Notes: generated from the letters alone by a model not told the origin. A DNA stretch of 64,000 nt from Prorocentrum cordatum (GCA_963575745.1 CAUYUJ010020552.1:1-64000); one strand, 5' to 3'. Positions 18,151 through 29,800 are shown, counted from the stretch's first letter. Program-made: numbers and translations.

Positions 18151-20999
18151 CCCTCACCGCGCTGGGGTCCTCCGTGGCCTAACCCCTCGCCACGCTGGGG
18201 TCCTCCGCGGTCTGCCAGGCGGTACCCTATGCTGTGCTGTACATCTGGGTTCTGCTGGTGGTTGTCATCGGTGTCCTGCTTGTCTACGGGCTGCTGGAGG
18301 CAATCCTCACTGCTCTCCTCTTCATGGAAGTGGTCGGGGGCTGCCCTGTCCATGAAGCTCCGTCCTGCTGGTGGGGGACGGGCACCCCTCTGCATCCCGT
18401 CTGGCGCAGGGCTGTGGCCTAACCCCTCGCCGCGCTGGGGTCCTCTGCGGCCTACCCCCTCGCCGCGCAGAGGTTCGTGGCGGCCTGTCCCTGCTCCACA
18501 CTGGGGCCTGCTGACGGGTTTCTGCTGCTCCTCAGCCCTTCCCGCCTCAAGTGACCGCTCTGGCTGCGGTGCCCTGGGTTCCTTGGGCCTCTCGGGCTCG
18601 GGCGCTGTTGTTGCCGTGCGCAGCTCGGCGGGGCTGCGGGTGGCCCTGGCCTCTGGGTGCCTCCTCGGCTGTCTGGCTGGGGCCCTGCTTGGCTCTCGCA
18701 CAGCTGCTTGCGGTCGCGGGCTGCGGCTCCTCATCACTGTCTCAGTCACACCCAGGAACTGCTCAGCAATTGCTTTGCGCCGCTCTGTCTCCTTCGGGTC
18801 CTGCTGCTGGCTCTGCCTGCGCGCCTCTCCACTGTTGAGCCATGCCATGCGGCAGATCTCCTCCGCCGCTCGGCGCTGGCTGCGCTGGCGGCTCAGCCCT
18901 GACACGTGGCTGAACAGCCTCTGGTAGACGCCAGTCTGCAACTCCCTCAGCACATGGGGCACACTCGCAGCCTGCCACGATGGCCAGCCATGTTTGCCCT
19001 CTTTCTGGATCCAGCAGCCTGCCAGCGACTGCATGTGCTGCTCGAGCCTGTTCCTCTCGAGCCACGCCACCTCCCGCTCGGGGCCCTGGTCGGCGTCTCT
19101 TTTGTGTCGAAGCCTTGGGTGGAGCAGGCCAGCTTCATCGGCTTCGCTCACGTACTTCATCAGGTCGGGCCCCACTGGTTTGGCCAGCTTTGCTGCCACC
19201 TGCACGACCGTCTGCATCAGGCTGTTGGTGTCGCTCCTCTGATCAGGTCCTGCCATGGTCTCCATCTCCTGGTCGCTCGGCTCGCCCCCCTGCTCTGGGG
19301 CTTCACTGTCTGGTGTCGAGTCATCATCGTCCAGGTTTTCTGGTGACCACTCTCTGCTGGCCTCCGCTGTGCTCGGCAGCGGCCTGCGCTCGCTGCTGGG
19401 GATGCTGTGCGCTAGGATGTTGTTCCTTCTGTTCTGGAACGCGTCCATGTGCACTCTTGCTACCTGCTGCCTTGTACCGTACAGGAGGGTAAGCATCCTG
19501 GCCATGAGCCTCCGTCGCTTGCGGTGCGTGTTGCGCCAGACTTCTTCGCATAAGCCCTTGATCTGCTGCAGCTCCTGCACGGTGACAGCCCTGGTCTGCC
19601 CTTGCGAGTCCATTCTGCCGCCCACGTTGGTGATGGCCAGGAGGTACGGCACGCAGTGATCCATCCAGTCGCCCATGTCGTCCCAGACCTCCTGGTCGAC
19701 CATGTTCATCCACAGCTCCGCGTAGCCCTCCATGTGGTCAACGAGCCTCCAGCTGGCTTGGACGACAGAGTGCGGGTGGCTGGGTGGCTGCTGTGGAACT
19801 CGCTGCGGGTCCCCTGCCTCTGAGCTGTCTCCGTCCAGGTCGATCACCTCGTGGTTGCTCAGGCCAAGCTTGAAGTCACCAGGCATGGTGATCTCGTTGA
19901 GACCCTCCTCATCTGGGTATGCTGCTGGCTTAGCTCCTCTTGGCAGCTTGCCCCTCTGCGTGTCCGCCAGGACCCGCCTCCCTGCTGCTGTTGGGGGCTG
20001 ACATGGCCTGGCCAGCTTCCTTGCCACTCCTGTCACGATCCTGCTCTTGTGGTCCCCAAGGTAGCTGGTGCCGCCACATTTCTCGCACCAGAGCCAGCCA
20101 TGGGTGAACTGCGTCTTGTGGGAGACGTCCACCACCTGCGTGCCGATCTGCACCGCCTTGAAGTCAAGCCTGACGTTGCCGTGCTGGTCCTGGTGGCCAC
20201 CGTACTTCCCGAGGCATTCTCCCGTCTCTGCCAGCCAGTCTTTGATGCTTTGTCCTTTGGCTGGGCCGCTGCGACACGTTGCACACCACCATCGCGGATG
20301 TAGCTTGCGCAAGTCGTGTCCCAGTTGGGCTGCCCTGTCCCTTGCCGCCTGCGGCTTTCGGCGCTTGGCCTTGGGACGCTGAGGGGCCTTGTTGGGGTCC
20401 TCCACCGTCGCCGCCACGTTGATGGCCCGCAGCCGATTTTGCACCGCCATGGTGATCTGGTCCCTGGTCTGCTGCTGCGCGATGATGGCTGGATCCAGTG
20501 CTCCATACTCCGCTCCCCAGCCTGCGCACTTGTCTGCCATCTCGTTTCCGATGACCCACCAAGTGGGACCATTCCACCTCTCCAGCTCGGCTGGGTGCTC
20601 AATTAGGTGGCTTGGGATGTGGTGGCCCATGATGGTGTCCGTGCTGTTCTGCAGCTGCTGCTTCGTCTGGAGCCAGAGGTCGTAGTTCGTGCTCCTGTAG
20701 TCCAGGCCCTCAGGATCCTGGATCTGATTGAGTGCGTCCAGGGCGTACTTGCAGTCGCTGACTATGTTGAGCCCCCTGGCCGTCGCCGCCGTGGTGTACC
20801 CGATGGCTTTGCTCATGGCGGTGGGCTCTGCCCGTGGCACCGTGTGTGGTGCCCTGATCGTGCCGTACCAGGCGGCCACTTCCTGCGGACGTCCTTGCTC
20901 GTCGGACCTGAATGCCGCCACTGCCCAGCCGCAGCGTCTGAGGCGGGGATCCTTTGCCGTTTCCCCTGCACCGCCTGAGCCGTCCGTGAAGACGTAGTC

Positions 21000-23900
21000 T
21001 GCTCGAACCTTGTACCCTGCCAGGGCTGCCGCCTGCGCCTCTTCGCTGGTGCAAAAACTGCCCCGCCTTCGCCGCGTCCTCGTCCGGGTCGACCTTGGCT
21101 GCCCAGGCAGCTGGCGGGATGTCGCGAAGCCAGAAATGCAGGTCTTGCCTCTGGTCCAGCGCGTCTTTCGCCTTCTTCGCCAGGTCGGTTTCATTGCTGT
21201 GCCCTATCTCTGCGTTGGCTGGGCATGCGTAGTAGCGGTGTTCCTCTGTCTCTATCGCCTCGCCGCATCTCGCGCAGGTGTCGTCGCCTTCTTTGTTTAG
21301 ATTGGCCGCCCTGCGACGCTCCCTGGTCCAGATGCCCGCCACCGCTATAGTCTCCAGCATGGCCGCCTCTGCATGCTGTCCTTTGCGCCTCCTCCTCCTC
21401 CTCAGGTGGCGCTGCAGCTGGAAGAGGTCGCCTCCTGCCTGAAGTCCTTCTCCACTGCGATGGCATGCTGCCTGCTGCCAGAGCTGCTGCTGCGCGCTCT
21501 GCTGGACCTCATGCAGGAGCGCGCCGAAGTGTGTAGTGTCATCTGGCTTGTATGCCCACTCTTCACCTGCTGGGCTGATCCAGCTGTCCAGGCGTCGCGG
21601 TATCCAGCCTAACCCAAGCAGCTGCGCGATGACCCCTGCCATAGGCCCCTTGACCTGCTGCCACCTGCGGTTGGGTTCCAGGGCGTCCAGCTTGGCGTAG
21701 AGCAGGAGCCAGCCTCTCTGGTACCCCTTGAGCTCCGTCGGGTGGTCGACTATGGTGAGCCAGAACTGCTTGACCTGGTCGCCGATGGCTCGTGTTACTG
21801 CCTCTTGCATTCCCTTCTGAATCAGGAGGATGGTGGACGTGCAGCGCCCGGCCTTATGTCCGCCTGTGAGGAGCGCTGCCTCCGTGGCCCTGACCGCCCT
21901 CGCCTCCGTGGGCGTGATGCCGTGCGCTGGCAGGCAATCGGCCCCTGCTGAGTAGACCTTTGCCGCACCTCTGGCGTCCGTCCTCGCTAGGTCCTTAAGC
22001 TTGGCCACCCTCTGCTTGGCCGTGGCCTGGCGCGCTGCATGGGTGGGTCGCCGTAGCTGCTTGCCTAGGCTGGTGTCCACGCCGAGGTCGCGCACTACAC
22101 CTGGTTGCTTGTTGGGGGTGCCCAGGCTGTCCAGGATGCTGGCGACTTCTGCCTGGAGGTCCTTGTCCGAGGCCACCGCTGCCGTCTTGACGGAGATGGG
22201 TATGGAGAGCTGCTTGAAACCATCGTGCACCAGCGCTGCCACGTACTTGATCTGGTCTATGACCTGCCTCCGCGCACCCTCTACCTGCAGGGCCAAATCG
22301 TCCAGGCACTGCTGCATGACGACGAAGATGTAGCGCCTGTGCGCTGCATCCAGGATGCCATACAAGAGCGGTCTGGTGAGGTCGACCGCTTGGCCACAGC
22401 CAGCTACCATGCTGTTGGCAGGCTCGAAGATGTCCGAGAAGAGGCTGTGGGCCATGATGGCCCTGGGCGCAAGGTACATCTGCACGGCCATTGCCAGCGG
22501 CAGCAACGGGCACTGGAGGCCGCTGGCTTTCTCAATCAGCTGGCCGAGGCCTATGTCGTCGTAGAAGTTTGCCGCGTCGTAGAAGACCCCTGCTGCATGA
22601 AAGCCCATCTCCGTGGCGGCTTCTGCCCTCATCAGTCTGTGCAGTGCCACCCGTAGCGCTGAGGAGCCTGCTACTGCCGTGTCCCAGAAGCCCGCCGCTG
22701 CCATGCTCCAGGTGGCTACTGTGGGCCTACTGGCTGCGCCCCAGATGCGGTACGGCATGGGCATGAGGCCGATGGGGCGCTCACCGCCGATCCCTGGCTT
22801 CTTGCCCAGCAGCAGCTCCAGCACCAAGTAGAATTGCCACGGCCACGCTGCCCGTTGCTCACAGCTGATCAGGCACTGCACGAAGTCTTCAAGCCCCTGG
22901 GCGCCCATGGCCTTGAGCTCTGGAGCCCTCCACCAGTCCGCTCCTTGGCCAGCATTGCGCTTCAGGTGCTGGATGATGGGGCCGATGATGTCCTTGCTGA
23001 TGGGCTCGAGGGCATTCTCTTGGGCCAAGGCCGCCTGCCTCAGCTTGGCCAACGCCTCTTGGATCCTCTCGGCCTTCTGCGCATCTCGTGTCCACCTGCG
23101 TTGCCATGCCTCTTTGCGCAAGTCCTCCAGCTGCTGCGGGTGGTTGATGACCTGGCCCTCATGCTCTAGGATGTCCTCCAGGTGGCTGCGCTCCACTGCC
23201 TTGGTGTAGGCGTGGGCCATCTTAGCACTGCCTGCAGTGGCATCGTGCACCCAGTGGATGTACGCCTTCTTCACCGCCTTTGTGAGCTGCTTGGCCATGT
23301 TCTTCACCTCCTCTGCTACCCTGCTGATCGCCCCTGGGTCCACGAGGGCGCCCTCTGCAATCGCGTGCAGGTCTGTGAGGAGGGCCTGCTGCTGGTCCTT
23401 GGCTGCGCCTTCTTCGTTCAGCCTGCCTGGGTCAAGCTGGTTGAGCTGCTGCGCGAGCTGCCATCTTGTGTTAATATGCTGCTGCGTCTGGTGGCCGCTG
23501 TGGGTGCGGACCTGCAGCTCTCGGCGGCTACTCAGGCCACTGCCTGCTCCTGGGGCATCATGTAGTTGTCGTCGAGCTGCTCCTTCTGGTACTCGTTCGC
23601 CTATGACTTCTCGCATAAACCCCCGCAGGTTAGCAAGCCCCCTCCAATGCATCATCTCCAAGTCGTGCCTACTCGTCGGCTCCTCTCGCGTGAGACCTCG
23701 GAGAAAGCCTCGGCGTCGTGGTTCTGCGTGTCTCCATGCTCGCTCGCAGAGGTCCCTGATGGTGTGGCTGAGGCCTGCCTGCTGGTACCTGCGCCTGAGC
23801 AATCTTACCATTCCATCGTTGCCTCCGCCACCCAAAATGGTCTCCAGGAACGGCACGCAGACCTGCATCCAGTTGCTGTTGTCCGTGGGGAGCTGCACCA

Positions 23901-24015
23901 AGTTATCCATCCAGATGGCCGCCCAGTACCCTAAGTCGTCTCTCATGGCCACGTAGTCTTCCCACCCCCGCTGGTGCTGGTCTTCATTCCAGCGGTCTGG
24001 TGGGGACAGGCCCAT
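21000..24015 (-). pseudogene. LINE-2 ORF2, reverse transcriptase and CCHC zinc motif
   Basis: One open frame of about 1000 codons. Fingers region with KKPGIGGERPIGLMPMPYRIW, motif A FYDAANFYDDI, motif C QQCLDDLALQ (C-L-D-D in place of Y-A-D-D), then a long thumb/connection. Near the end is DTCARCGEAIETEEHRYYAC, a C-x2-C-x8-H-x4-C zinc motif with exactly the spacing seen in LINE-1. The frame upstream is the same one, interrupted by a TAG at 24030-24028. Downstream the protein passes to another frame near 21080 to reach RNase H. The A-motif form D-x-x-N-F-Y-D differs from LINE-1 (D-M-T-K-A-Y), so the two LINEs are separate lineages. Confidence 0.85.
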
Positions 24016-24027
24016 ATCGCGTGGCTC

Positions 24028-25490
24028 CTATGCCTCTGGGCCTGGCGGCTCTTGGTTCTGACTCCCCAGGTGATCGGCACCCTCTGCCTCCAGAGTGCCA
24101 GCTGGCTGAGGAGGTGAGCAGTGCGTGTCCTCTGGGGCAGCATTGCCTGATCCAGCTGGGTGCCGACGAGCGGACTGGCCGTAGTCGCTGCTGTCCTGCT
24201 GCCCCTCAATGCGCTGGCGGTGCCCGTCGCAGTCCTCCTGGTCTGCGGTCTCCCGGCGATACTGTGGGCAGTCCTCCTCCTCCTCGAAGGGGCCGCAGTC
24301 TTGGACGTCCATGGTGTTGCGTCCTGCTGGTGGGGGAGTGGCAGCTCCAGCTGCACGTCGGCGAAAGGTCTGGCCGAACTCGAGGCTGTCCTGCTGCCCC
24401 TCGGTGTGCTGGTGGTACCCATCGCTGAACTCCTGGTCTGCGATCTCCTGGCAGTACTCCACGCAGTCCTCCTCGTCCACGGTGTTGCGTGCTGCTGGTG
24501 GGGGAAGGGCGCCCCTCTGCATCCCTTCTGTGCAGCTGTCTGCGCTGCTGCGGTATGGTCCCACGTCGAGGTCTGGGACACATCCCGTGGCGTTGTACTT
24601 GGGGCACGAGAACCCCTGACCCATCTCTGGGCAGGGACCAGCTGCCTTCCGTTGGTCCGCTGCGCCCGCCTCGGCCTGAGGTGGGGGGACCTCCTCAGGT
24701 GCTGGCTGATTCACGATGTCCTTGGAACCGCGGCCGCCGCCTCCTGCTGCGCCTCCACTGCCAGCGCGCCGCTGCTGCAGCTCGGGGGGGCCCTCGCCCC
24801 GCTCGGTGGGGCCGCGATCCACCGAGCTTCCCCCCGAGCTCTTCGATGGCCTCATAGCTGGTGCGGGGACCCCGTCTTCATGGCCTACCTGGCTGTCTGA
24901 CATGACGGGGCCAGGCTCAGGCGCCGACGGGCCCTGTTCGCCTCCTGAGTATTCGTCGGGGATTGTCAGGGTCTTGCCCAGTCGGCTTGCTGCTGCCTCC
25001 TGCGCTCGGGCATCGTGGTGCGAGAGCTGCCGCACCAGGGTGGAGATCTCCGCCCACCACGCATGGATCTTCCTTTCGACCCCTGCCCATGGCGTAGAGG
25101 TGACGGTGTCCTTGATGCTCGCGCTCTTGTAGCTCGGGGGCCTGCTGTGCCCGAGATGTCGTCCTCGCTCTTCCTCTGGGATGCCGATGCTCTCGCACAG
25201 GCTGAGCTCGAGGGTGCTTGCGAAGCGGTCATACTGTTGCCCTATATCCAGCATGTCCCGCTCCATCATCTTGCCGACGACTGCGTGCTGCAAATGCTGG
25301 GGCAGCTCGTCGTTGGCGCGCACGCTGACTCGCTCGGAGGTGGCCTGCCACAGCTCGTCAGAGATGACGTGCTGGACCTCCTTGTCGTAGTGCAGCTGCG
25401 GCACTGGCTCCATGCCGTTCTCGTCCAGGTCGCCTGCCTCTGCCAGCGCTTGCTGTCGTCGGCGCATGGCCTCCTGGCCCCCTCGCGCCG
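24028..25490 (-). pseudogene. LINE-2 ORF2, linker between endonuclease and RT
   Basis: Open frame in phase with the RT. An ordered helical segment (DEYSGG, VERKIHAWWAEISTLV, RLGKTLTIPD) lies near 24960-25400, followed by disordered Gly/Pro/Gln-rich sequence. Two copies of a module with the core PPPAGRN or PPPAARN, followed by acidic residues (DEED, EEEED), occur near 24310-24350 and 24480-24520. A third copy lies in the C-terminal tail near 18360. No catalytic motif is seen. Confidence 0.6.
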
Positions 25491-26530
25491 CTCGTCTGCA
25501 GGCGGCTCTGCACTTCGGCATTTTCTCGACTGCGACTGGCGGCTTAATCGCTGCTGGCCTGCGAAGTACCTGCCCTTGAGCATGGGGGGCCGCCCCTTCA
25601 GCTTCAAGCGGATGCCGATGCGCGGCTTCCACGGCGCGGTCCTGGGCAGCTCCAGCTGGTCGAAGTACGGAGCCAGGCCCTGCGAGATCAGCGCGAAGTC
25701 GATGCACCTGGCCTCGCCTGCTGCTGGGAAACATGTGGGGGCACCATCCTCCGCCGCAGCTACCTGAGCATTCAGCACCCTGGGCCAAATACTGTTGTTG
25801 AGCTCCGACGGCGTCATGTTGAAGTCCCCCAGCGCTGCCCAGGGCCCTCCCCAGACGGCCATCTTCTCCCGCAGGTCGCAGAGGATGTCGACATTCCTCT
25901 CTCCAAAGCCCGTCCCACACTCAAGGTAGACGAAAGCCACTGCGAAACGGACCTTGTGCAGGTTGGAGATCGCCACCGTGACGTCACTGCCGTCCTCGCG
26001 CAGGTAGTGCTCGTCGAATCCCGCAATCCTGTCCTGGATGTCCAAGGGTCCTCGCGTGATGGCACGCGTGCCTCCTCGAGTGCCATCTCCTTCTCCTGGC
26101 CGTGCCTTGGATCAGTAGCCGTGCATGCCATTCCTCCTGAGCGCCGCTCTTGCCTTGCTTATCTGTGCAGGCTGGCGGAGGTGGTGCTCCGCGATGCCAA
26201 TGATATCCCTGCCCCTGGTGTTATTGATCTCCATGAGGTAGCCCTGTGCCTGGGGGGCCCAGGTCGTGACGTTGAAGAAGTCAATGTGGCACGGGCGGCG
26301 AGCCTTCTTCACGCTCGCCTTGGGGCGGCTACCCTGCCGAGTGGTCGCCCTGCCCTTCTGCGTCGGCGACTGTCTCGGCGCGCCTTGCCTGCGAGACCTT
26401 CTCTCGCGCCTCCTGGATGTGGGCCTCCACTCTGGCTCGGCGTTCTTCTGCTTTGTCATGTTCTGCTGCACCTGCTCCAGGTTGGGCAGCTGCTGCGGCG
26501 CCGGTGGGCACAGCCGCTCCAGCTGTCCCT
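25480..26530 (-). pseudogene. LINE-2 ORF2, EEP endonuclease
   Basis: From about 26300 the frame reads DFFNVTTWAPQAQGY, then IGIAEHHL (the metal-binding E of EEP enzymes), an in-frame TGA at 26114-26112, and after it VAFVYLECGTG, ALGDFNMTPSELN and IDFALIS. These are the successive EEP motifs that cut target DNA. A frame change near 25480 leads into the linker. The domain is complete in motif order, so inactivation by the single stop looks recent, or the stop is an error. Confidence 0.82.
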
Positions 26531-27708
26531 GCTGCCTCAGTGCATGCGGTGGCACCTCGCTGAGGGGCTGGGCTGGCGGCGCAGACTCGCTTGCCTGGTG
26601 GGGCTTCTGCTGCTGCTGGGTCTTGCTCTTCGCCCTTTGACAGGCGCTTGGTGCGGGCCTGCTCGAGCTGGCGCAGCTGCTCCTGGTGCCTGGCCGTCTC
26701 CCTCCAGCAGTCGCAGGTGCTTCGCCGTCTCCTCCTCGTGCTCCTTGACCGTCTGGGCCATCCGCTCGCCCTTGGCCTTTGCTGCCCGCCAGACCTCCTT
26801 GTCTGGCTCGGACCACTTGTGGAAGTCGTCAGGCTCGTGCTCGAACTGCTCCAGGAGGGCTGCCAGAGTTGGCTTCTCGGCTGCAGGCTCTGCTGGTGTC
26901 TCTTGCTTGCCGACTGTGGCCTTGAGCTTGTCGAACTCATCTTCGGCTGCAATGGGGGCTTCCATGGCTTCACGAAGCTTGCGTTCACTCTCGGCCAAGT
27001 ACTGCTGGGCACTCTCGACTTGCTCTCCTGCCGATCGCACTTTCTTCTGGAGTTTGTCCAAGCGTCGAGCAGCTGCCTCCACTGCCTTGAATCCAGCGAC
27101 TGGTTGGTCTGCTGGTGGCTTGGTTGGCTGCGGCGAGCTCTGGCCAGAGGGCCTCGTAGTGCTGCCTGAGCGGGTCGTCCTTGTTGAGCTTGCTGTATGC
27201 TGCTGCGGCAGCAGCCTTGAGGTCGGCTGTCTTGTCGTGAGGTGGTGGCTGGCGTTGGCCTCCTTGTCCTTTCCCGCCTGCACCACCACCTGGCTGCCAA
27301 CCATCTGCCCAGCTGATCCTGGGCGAGGTTCCTCCTTGGGGCTGTGCTGCCAGCCACCCGCCATCGTCTTCACGGAAGACATGACCGTCGGGAACGAGGC
27401 TGGCGATGTTCTTGCCGCAGATGCAGAGGTCGCCCCTGCTGGTGATGTTCTTGCAGTGGCGCCATCTGCTGCACCCGTCGCACACCACGTAGCTGCTGCG
27501 AGGAGGGCGACTGCCACTGCTGCTCCTCTTCCACGGGGGCACCCTCTGGCGATTCGGGGTCCCCGACCAGGCGCTGCCCCGCGTCCGCTGCCGCCATTCC
27601 CCATGGCTGCTGCGATGCCGCGCGCGCGCCCGACGCCCGTCTGGGAACTGTCCTCGGTCCAGAGGTCTCCCTTCGGCCTGGAGGCTGGACAGCCCCCCAG
27701 GTCGTCAT
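26531..27708 (-). pseudogene. LINE-2 ORF1 protein, zinc motif and coiled coil
   Basis: The ATG at 27708 follows the spliced leader immediately (M-T-T-W-G-A, PPGRRET). A second frame then carries a cysteine cluster (VVCDGCSRWRHC ... DLCICGKN) near 27400-27500, and a third carries a heptad-rich Lys/Glu/Ala stretch (AARRLDKLQKKVRSAGEQV onward) near 26750-27120. Order and composition mirror LINE-1 ORF1. Two frame changes make this copy a pseudogene. Confidence 0.65.
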
Positions 27709-27730
27709 CTTGAGCCAAAATGGCTACGGG
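27709..27730 (-). other. Genomic copy of the dinoflagellate spliced leader
   Basis: Read on the minus strand this is CCCGTAGCCATTTTGG then CTCAAG, identical to the dinoflagellate leader at positions 2-22; position 1, where the leader is A, G or T, is C. It is followed immediately by ATG and preceded by (TCC)n. No splice donor follows, so it is an mRNA-derived leader and not an SL RNA gene. Confidence 0.9.
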
Positions 27731-27787
27731 GAGGAGGAGGAAGAGGAGGAGGAGGAGGAGGAGGAGGAGGAGGAGGAGGAGGAGGAG
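27731..27787. repeat. (GGA)n microsatellite at LINE-2 5' boundary
   Basis: GGA repeat with two AAGA variants, equal to (TCC)n in LINE-2 sense and joined directly to its spliced-leader end. Confidence 0.93.
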
Positions 27788-29345
27788 CTCTCGTGCCCAC
27801 GTCGAGCCGCGCGGGGGCCACTTGCAGTGCACCCCTCCCGACTGCTCTGTGCTTCTGGATGCTTCAGCGTGAGGGGGGTACCCCCCCGACGGGGGTCAGC
27901 CTCGCCTCGTGGTCGCACCGCGACTGGGGTCGGAGGGCCTTCGGCGCGCGGTGGCTGCCAGCGACAGGGTTCGATGTGGGGCTGTCGGCGGGGGTGACGC
28001 CCCTATTAGTAACCAAAAGCAACCCCCTAACCCTTTGGAGGGGACACAAGGTAGGAGGGCCAAAACACATTAGGGATAGGGTTTGTTCTTCTGCAGAGGT
28101 ATCGGAACATACGGCCCGGATCGATTATCCCTAATGCGAAGGCGGGGACCTCAGTGATGCCGCGTCTTCATTGTATTTCTAGGGTTGGGGGTTTGTTTCT
28201 GCTCGATGATCTCCTCCCCTCCCCCCCACTTATCGCCCCCACATGACGCAGCGCCCGACACCCCCGCTGAGCAGAGGATCCCGGCGGGCAGCGGCAGGAG
28301 ATGCAGTGGCAGTGCAGCCAGCCTAAAGACCCTGATGCTTATTGCCCATCAGCGACGAGAAGGGCGGGTCCAGTGCGGGAGAAGAGCCCTGCCGCCAGCA
28401 CTGCGAAAACGTCGTCCAGAAGTCCTGCATGGCGGCCGAACTTCAGAACGACCGCCACCGGGCGCTGGTATAGATGGGAGAGGGGAAGTCGACAGCAGAC
28501 GAGGAGGAGCATGATGAGCGCAGAAAGGGAAATGTGGGGGGAAGGGGAAGACAATTACGAGAAGGGAGAGGGAGGCGAGGGGGGGGCATCAGGAGGATCA
28601 AGAAGAGGAGAACGACGAAGCATGTGGAGGAGGAGGCGGAGGGGAAAGCAGAGGTGCAAGAACATGAAAATGAAGAATACGAGGGAGGCCGTCCCCACCC
28701 CATCCCCCTCCACTCTCAATCATCCCCTCCATCGCCACCTCCACCTCATCCACCTCTCACCTCCTCCACCGTCCCTCTCCCCGCGCGGCTCGCCTTCTTG
28801 ATGAGACTGCTGATGTTCGTCCTTAGTCGTTACTGATCTGTACTGCTGCCGGCTAGATTAGCTTGACGTCCTTGGCCAACTGGGACCCAGAATAGCGACC
28901 AGATCGACACTGCCCAGGCAACACAACCGCCATATACCAGCTCATGCTATCCTTACAAGCTCGGGCACCCGTTGCCCACATCCTCCCCCCTCCACCTTCT
29001 CTCGCTCCCCCTTCTCTCCACCTCCTCCCCAGTCTGCCCGCAGGCCTGATCCTGCTCGTCGTACTGTCACGCTGCTACTATCAAGAACGCTACGTTCGGA
29101 ACGCAGCCGCTCCGGGGTCCCAAACAGCCCCCGGGTGCACACGAAGGAGCACGCGAGGAACAAGCATGGAAAAGCCCTGCGGAACAACGATTCCCCCTGC
29201 CGAGCCAGAACGGCTCCTCATTATTTTGCCGTGAGGACTCTACACTTCTCCCCCTCCTCACGCTGGCCCTCCTCCCTGCGCTCCTCCTGGTCCTCCCCGT
29301 CCTCCTTCTTAGACGACGGAGAAAAGGCATAAACATAAAACTTTT
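27788..29345. other. Gene-poor region
   Basis: No recognisable gene. Telomere-like words (CCCTAACCC, TAGGGTT) occur singly around 28025-28200 but do not form an array. 28480-28670 is strongly purine-rich (GGA/GAA) and 28710-28800 is C/T-rich. Short frames on both strands have no domain. Confidence 0.45.
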
Positions 29346-29476
29346 GGCGCTCCGCGCGGATTTCTTGGTTCTGCGCTGGACCCCCCCCCTCCCGGCGCGC
29401 GGAGTGCGCCAGGGGCGGCGCCGGAGGCGCCGCTGGGGGGGCCCCAGCGCGGATCCAAGATTTCCGCGCGGAGAGC
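29346..29476. repeat. Foldback element family C, copy 2
   Basis: Left arm GGCGCTCCGCGCGGATTTCT ... GCGCTGG, right arm CCAGCGCGGAT ... ATTTCCGCGCGGAGAGCC. Between them are two GC hairpins (CCCGGCGCGCGGAGTGCGCC and GGCGGCGCCGGAGGCGCCGC). Total about 130 bp. Same design as 35216-35335. Confidence 0.78.
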
Positions 29477-29721
29477 CAAGAAGTGTCCGTTTGTGCCGTT
29501 GTTTCTCCTTCCACTCCTGCTCCCGCTCCTCCATCTGCCTCCTCGCCCTGCCGCTGCTCCCGCGTGCTCGGTGTCGCTGCAGCCTCGGCCTGCCAGTCCT
29601 GCCCCTCCCGCACCCTGCTGCTGCTGCCGCCCCTCGCACCCTGCCACTCTCGTCGTCCTGCTATCCTGGTCGCCCTCCCATGGCCTGTCGCCTTCACCAT
29701 CCTTTGGCGGCGCGCACACAA
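29477..29721. other. Unassigned spacer
   Basis: C/T-rich, CTG-containing sequence. Overlapping open frames in three phases, none with a motif. Confidence 0.4.
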
Positions 29722-29800
29722 GGGGGTGGGGGGAGGGGGGGAGGGCTTCTTAGAAAGAGGCTGCTTCTAAGAAGCCCTCCCCCCTCCCCCCACCCCCCTC
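29722..29800. repeat. Near-perfect hairpin with CTTCTTAGAAG core
   Basis: Two arms of about 35 bp: AGGGGGTGGGGGGAGG ... GGGCTTCTTAGAA and its complement TTCTAAGAAGCCC ... CCACCCCCCT, around a 9-nt loop. It shares the TTCTNAGAA palindrome of families A and B. The G runs could also form a quadruplex. Confidence 0.8.

Larger units (their letters stand above)
16674..21125 (-). pseudogene. LINE-2 ORF2, RNase H, cysteine-rich domain and repeat tail
   Basis: Long open frame joined to the RT frame by a shift near 21080. RNase H1-like motifs come first: FTDGSGGAGE, the glutamate of RAEPTA, IVSDCKYALDAL and GNEMADKCAG, in the order of the D-E-D-D active site. Then a cysteine-rich region (WWCATCRSG; LWCEKCGG; LARPCQPP) like the C-terminus of LINE-1. 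A helical, Arg/Gln-rich stretch of about 400 residues follows, then about 700 residues of repeats dominated by PQRGEGLDR and PLRGEGLGH units. No LINE family that I know carries this tail. It may be a minisatellite expanded inside the 3' coding end, since its period is a multiple of three. Confidence 0.82.
16485..27730 (-). mobile_element. Non-LTR retrotransposon LINE-2 with spliced-leader 5' end
   Basis: About 11.2 kb, read on the minus strand, flanked on both sides by repeats that are (TCC)n in the element sense. Order from 5': spliced-leader copy (27730-27709), ORF1 with a short zinc motif and coiled coil, EEP endonuclease, a low-complexity linker, reverse transcriptase, CCHC zinc motif, RNase H, cysteine-rich domain and a very long repeat tail ending at 16674. 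The layout is that of LINE-1 with a longer linker and tail. At least four frame changes and two in-frame stops (26114-26112 TGA, 24030-24028 TAG) interrupt it. Confidence 0.85.

Noticed and set aside
28020-28200. Telomere-like CCCTAACCC / TAGGGTT words
   Set aside because: Only isolated words, no tandem array of TTTAGGG.
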